Assembly: GCA_944320235.1 (NCBI GenBank)
Contig: CALUGQ010000002.1
Coordinates: 124,001 to 188,000 of the forward strand
From: an uncultured Prevotella sp.
Lineage (GTDB): Bacteria; Bacteroidota; Bacteroidia; Bacteroidales; Bacteroidaceae
Length of the DNA stretch: 64,000 nt
Direction of reading: 5' to 3'
A model generated the notes under the pieces. That model was not told the origin of the DNA. It ran no database searches and was given only the letters and a program-made list of their open reading frames with translations. A program made the position numbers and the translations under genes. Of this stretch, positions 62,790 to 64,000 are shown piece after piece (the stretch's first letter is position 1; each line of letters begins with the position of its first letter).

Positions 62790-62956
62790 CGCGTCCAGGC
62801 GGGTTTTGCTGGCCAGCGCCACGCTTGTTGAAGTGTATTCTCCGGGTCAAAGGCCCAACCAGGGGCGGAGGCGGGTCACAAAACCGCCACAACCTGAGTG
62901 AGAGTGTGGCGCAACGTGGTGAAGTCTCCATGTGGCAGGTTACTGCCGAGGCTTCC

Positions 62957-63163
62957 TGTCTCTTGCCGAACTCAAGGTAGTTGTCTCTTGCTGAACTCAA
63001 GGTAGTCGGCAAACACAATGTGGCCGGCGTAACTGCCAGGACGCTTGCTGTGAGCGCGGGTGTCACCGTGGTTGACGCCATGCTGCAGCCCGGCGTCTAT
63101 GTAGCGGTGGCCGAAATGGGCGATGGCCGTGTGCTCAAGGCCAAGCCGTTCGTGGCCGAGTGA
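62957..63163 (+). pseudogene. remnant ending in a T9SS-type tail, with 25-base tandem duplication
   Basis: Two back-to-back 25-base copies (62957-62981 and 62982-63006, one mismatch) precede a short frame ending 'MLQPGVYVAVAEMGDGRVLKAKPFVAE'. This resembles the last strands of a secreted-protein sorting domain. A 25-base duplication shifts the frame, and no signal peptide or domain precedes it. I read it as the decayed 3' end of a lost secreted-protein gene. Confidence 0.45.
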
Positions 63164-63224
63164 TTCACAGGTACCATTCCGCAGAATTTTGAAAGATTTG
63201 AACAAGCAATTGTCAAGTAACCAA

Positions 63225-63298
63225 GTGCAGATGCCGACAGGGGGAAACCGTGTGCCATTGTGGCGCATCGCCCCGCTGTCGGCACCTGTGCTTTTTTT
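63225..63298 (+). terminator. terminator-like hairpin with T7
   Basis: GCCGACAG (63233-63240) pairs with CTGTCGGC (63276-63283), extended by GGGG/CCCC, and is followed by seven T residues at 63292-63298. It may have ended the lost gene upstream. Confidence 0.55.
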
Positions 63299-63368
63299 GA
63301 AAGTATTAGTATGCGCCACGTTTGGCTTCATGCTACATCTGCCTAATGCGTTCGTGAGCGCTACGTTC

Positions 63369-63482
63369 GGCCGGGTTTGCAACCCGGCCTCATCGTCTAT
63401 GCCCTCTTTCCTTTGTGCCGTTGGCTTTGTCGGGTCGCAGACCCTAACGTCGGTTTTGTCGGGTTTGCAGCCCGTCACGACA
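63369..63482. repeat. GGGTTTGCAACCC-type repeats (3 copies)
   Basis: A perfect 9-bp hairpin GGCCGGGTT-TGC-AACCCGGCC (63369-63389) is followed by two degenerate copies near 63428-63444 and 63457-63482. The unit and spacing differ from the 22-base family, so this is a separate repeat type. Confidence 0.65.
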
Positions 63483-63792
63483 GGCGTGTGTACGTGGAAA
63501 AAACGTGGGGGAGAGTAGGCGAGCACGGGTATGGCGTAACGGGGATGTGTCGGCGAGGGCTGATGTAAGCCATCCTGCCCTCGCCGTTTTTCTCTATGAA
63601 GTGCTGCGCCTGGTGTATGAACTTCACGTAGTCGTAGCTGAGCCACTTGGTTAAGGTGGTGCCGTGCCACTTAGACCTGCCACAGGTGTAGCTGGCCCGT
63701 AACTTGTCGCCCTTGTCCTTGGCCTCCACGAAGGTGGCGGGCAGGCCGTCGGCGTGGCGCATTATGATGAAGCCAGGCGCTCCGCAGGGTAG
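63475..63792 (-). pseudogene. relic of a type IIG/ISP restriction-modification enzyme
   Basis: Directly after the aquaporin stop and in the same frame, the minus strand reads 'GAPGFIIMRHADGLPATFVEAKDKGDKL'. This resembles the nuclease core of type ISP/IIG enzymes (GAPDF...EAKD), with Gly in place of the catalytic Asp. Some residues later it reads 'YDYVKFIHQAQHFIEKNGEGRMAYIS', which resembles a methylase-domain segment normally hundreds of residues further on. The two parts are joined by an internal deletion and the frame then runs into unrelated sequence. It cannot be functional. Confidence 0.5.
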
Positions 63793-64000
63793 TCAGTCGC
63801 GGCCTGCCACCACGCGCCATATGCCGGCAGCGATGGCCGCTCCGGCCATGGGGCCTATGATGAATATCCACAACTGGGCCAAGGCCTTGCCACCGGCGAA
63901 CACCGCAGGGGCTATGGAGCGGGCGGGGTTTACCGACGTGCCGGTGATGGGAATGCACACTATGTGGACCAGCACCAGGGCCAGGCCGATGGCCAGTCCG
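63793..64000 (-). CDS. aquaporin (MIP family), N-terminal part outside window
   Basis: The last 68 residues of a membrane channel: 'LAIGLALVLVHIVCIPITGTSVNPARSIAPAVFAGGKALAQLWIFIIGPMAGAAIAAGIWRVV'. The second NPA motif with the following Arg and the final helix identify an AqpZ-type aquaporin. The gene runs off the right edge. Water versus glycerol selectivity cannot be judged, as the first NPA and most filter residues are missing. Confidence 0.88.
   Translation of the reverse strand, partial: GLAIGLALVLVHIVCIPITGTSVNPARSIAPAVFAGGKALAQLWIFIIGPMAGAAIAAGIWRVVAGRD

Noticed and set aside
1-64000. tRNA, rRNA, riboswitch and insertion-sequence genes
   Set aside because: No cloverleaf, rRNA segment, known riboswitch core or transposase was recognised by eye on either strand.

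Overview
The window reads as a Bacteroidota chromosome, most likely a high-GC member of the Prevotellaceae. Several signals agree. It encodes the type IX secretion translocon SprA next to ruvA. It has a TonB-dependent receptor paired with a DUF4249 lipoprotein, and secreted proteins that end in Prevotella-type C-terminal sorting tails. Many promoters match the Bacteroidota pattern (TTTG, about 19 bases, then TAnnTTTG). It also carries the conserved run surE / parA-parB-DUF5683-lytic transglycosylase-RelA/SpoT. Most coding DNA is strongly GC-rich at third positions; the first 3.5 kb is clearly AT-richer and looks acquired.

Layout. 1-3.5 kb: the end of an O-antigen-ligase/TPR membrane protein and a transglutaminase-like lipoprotein. 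3.7-6.8 kb: an EamA exporter, divergent from an ABC-type ATPase plus DUF4435 (Toprim-like) pair that resembles the PARIS defence architecture. 6.8-12.5 kb (minus): dxs-trkA-trkH-manA. 12.6-18.3 kb: panE, then a lipoprotein, a TonB receptor and a DUF4249 protein. 18.8-22.9 kb: a large multidomain pectinesterase and a 61-residue peptide. 23-34.3 kb: ddh (minus), ruvA-sprA (plus), nadB (minus). 34.8-39 kb: dacB, an MscS channel, and a three-gene hipB-hipS-hipT-like toxin-antitoxin operon with three operator copies. 39-43 kb (minus): etfB-etfA-acyl-CoA dehydrogenase. 43-46.2 kb (minus): rmuC, phosphopantetheinyl transferase, dinB. 47-51.2 kb: a secreted coiled-coil protein with a C-terminal dockerin, next to a protein with two cohesin-like modules. 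51.4-52.8 kb: cstA. 53.4-55.3 kb (minus): surE-lpxB. 55.4-62.7 kb: parA, parB, DUF5683, mltD-like, rsh and a second pectinesterase. 62.9-64 kb: gene remnants (a T9SS-type tail, a restriction-modification relic) and the end of an aquaporin gene.

The most unusual structure is not a gene. Eight intergenic regions each hold an array of strictly 22-base units. Each unit is a 19-base near-palindrome (GCNNAACRGSCYGTTNNGC) plus three free bases. Neighbouring units often pair with each other as long perfect hairpins, and most arrays are flanked by a short AT-rich motif (TTGTAAAnATT-like). No spacers, transposase or cas genes accompany them. The leading system-level candidates are this repeat family, the cohesin/dockerin pair, the split HipA operon with its operators, and the ATPase/DUF4435 pair. 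No tRNA, rRNA, complete insertion sequence or CRISPR array was seen.
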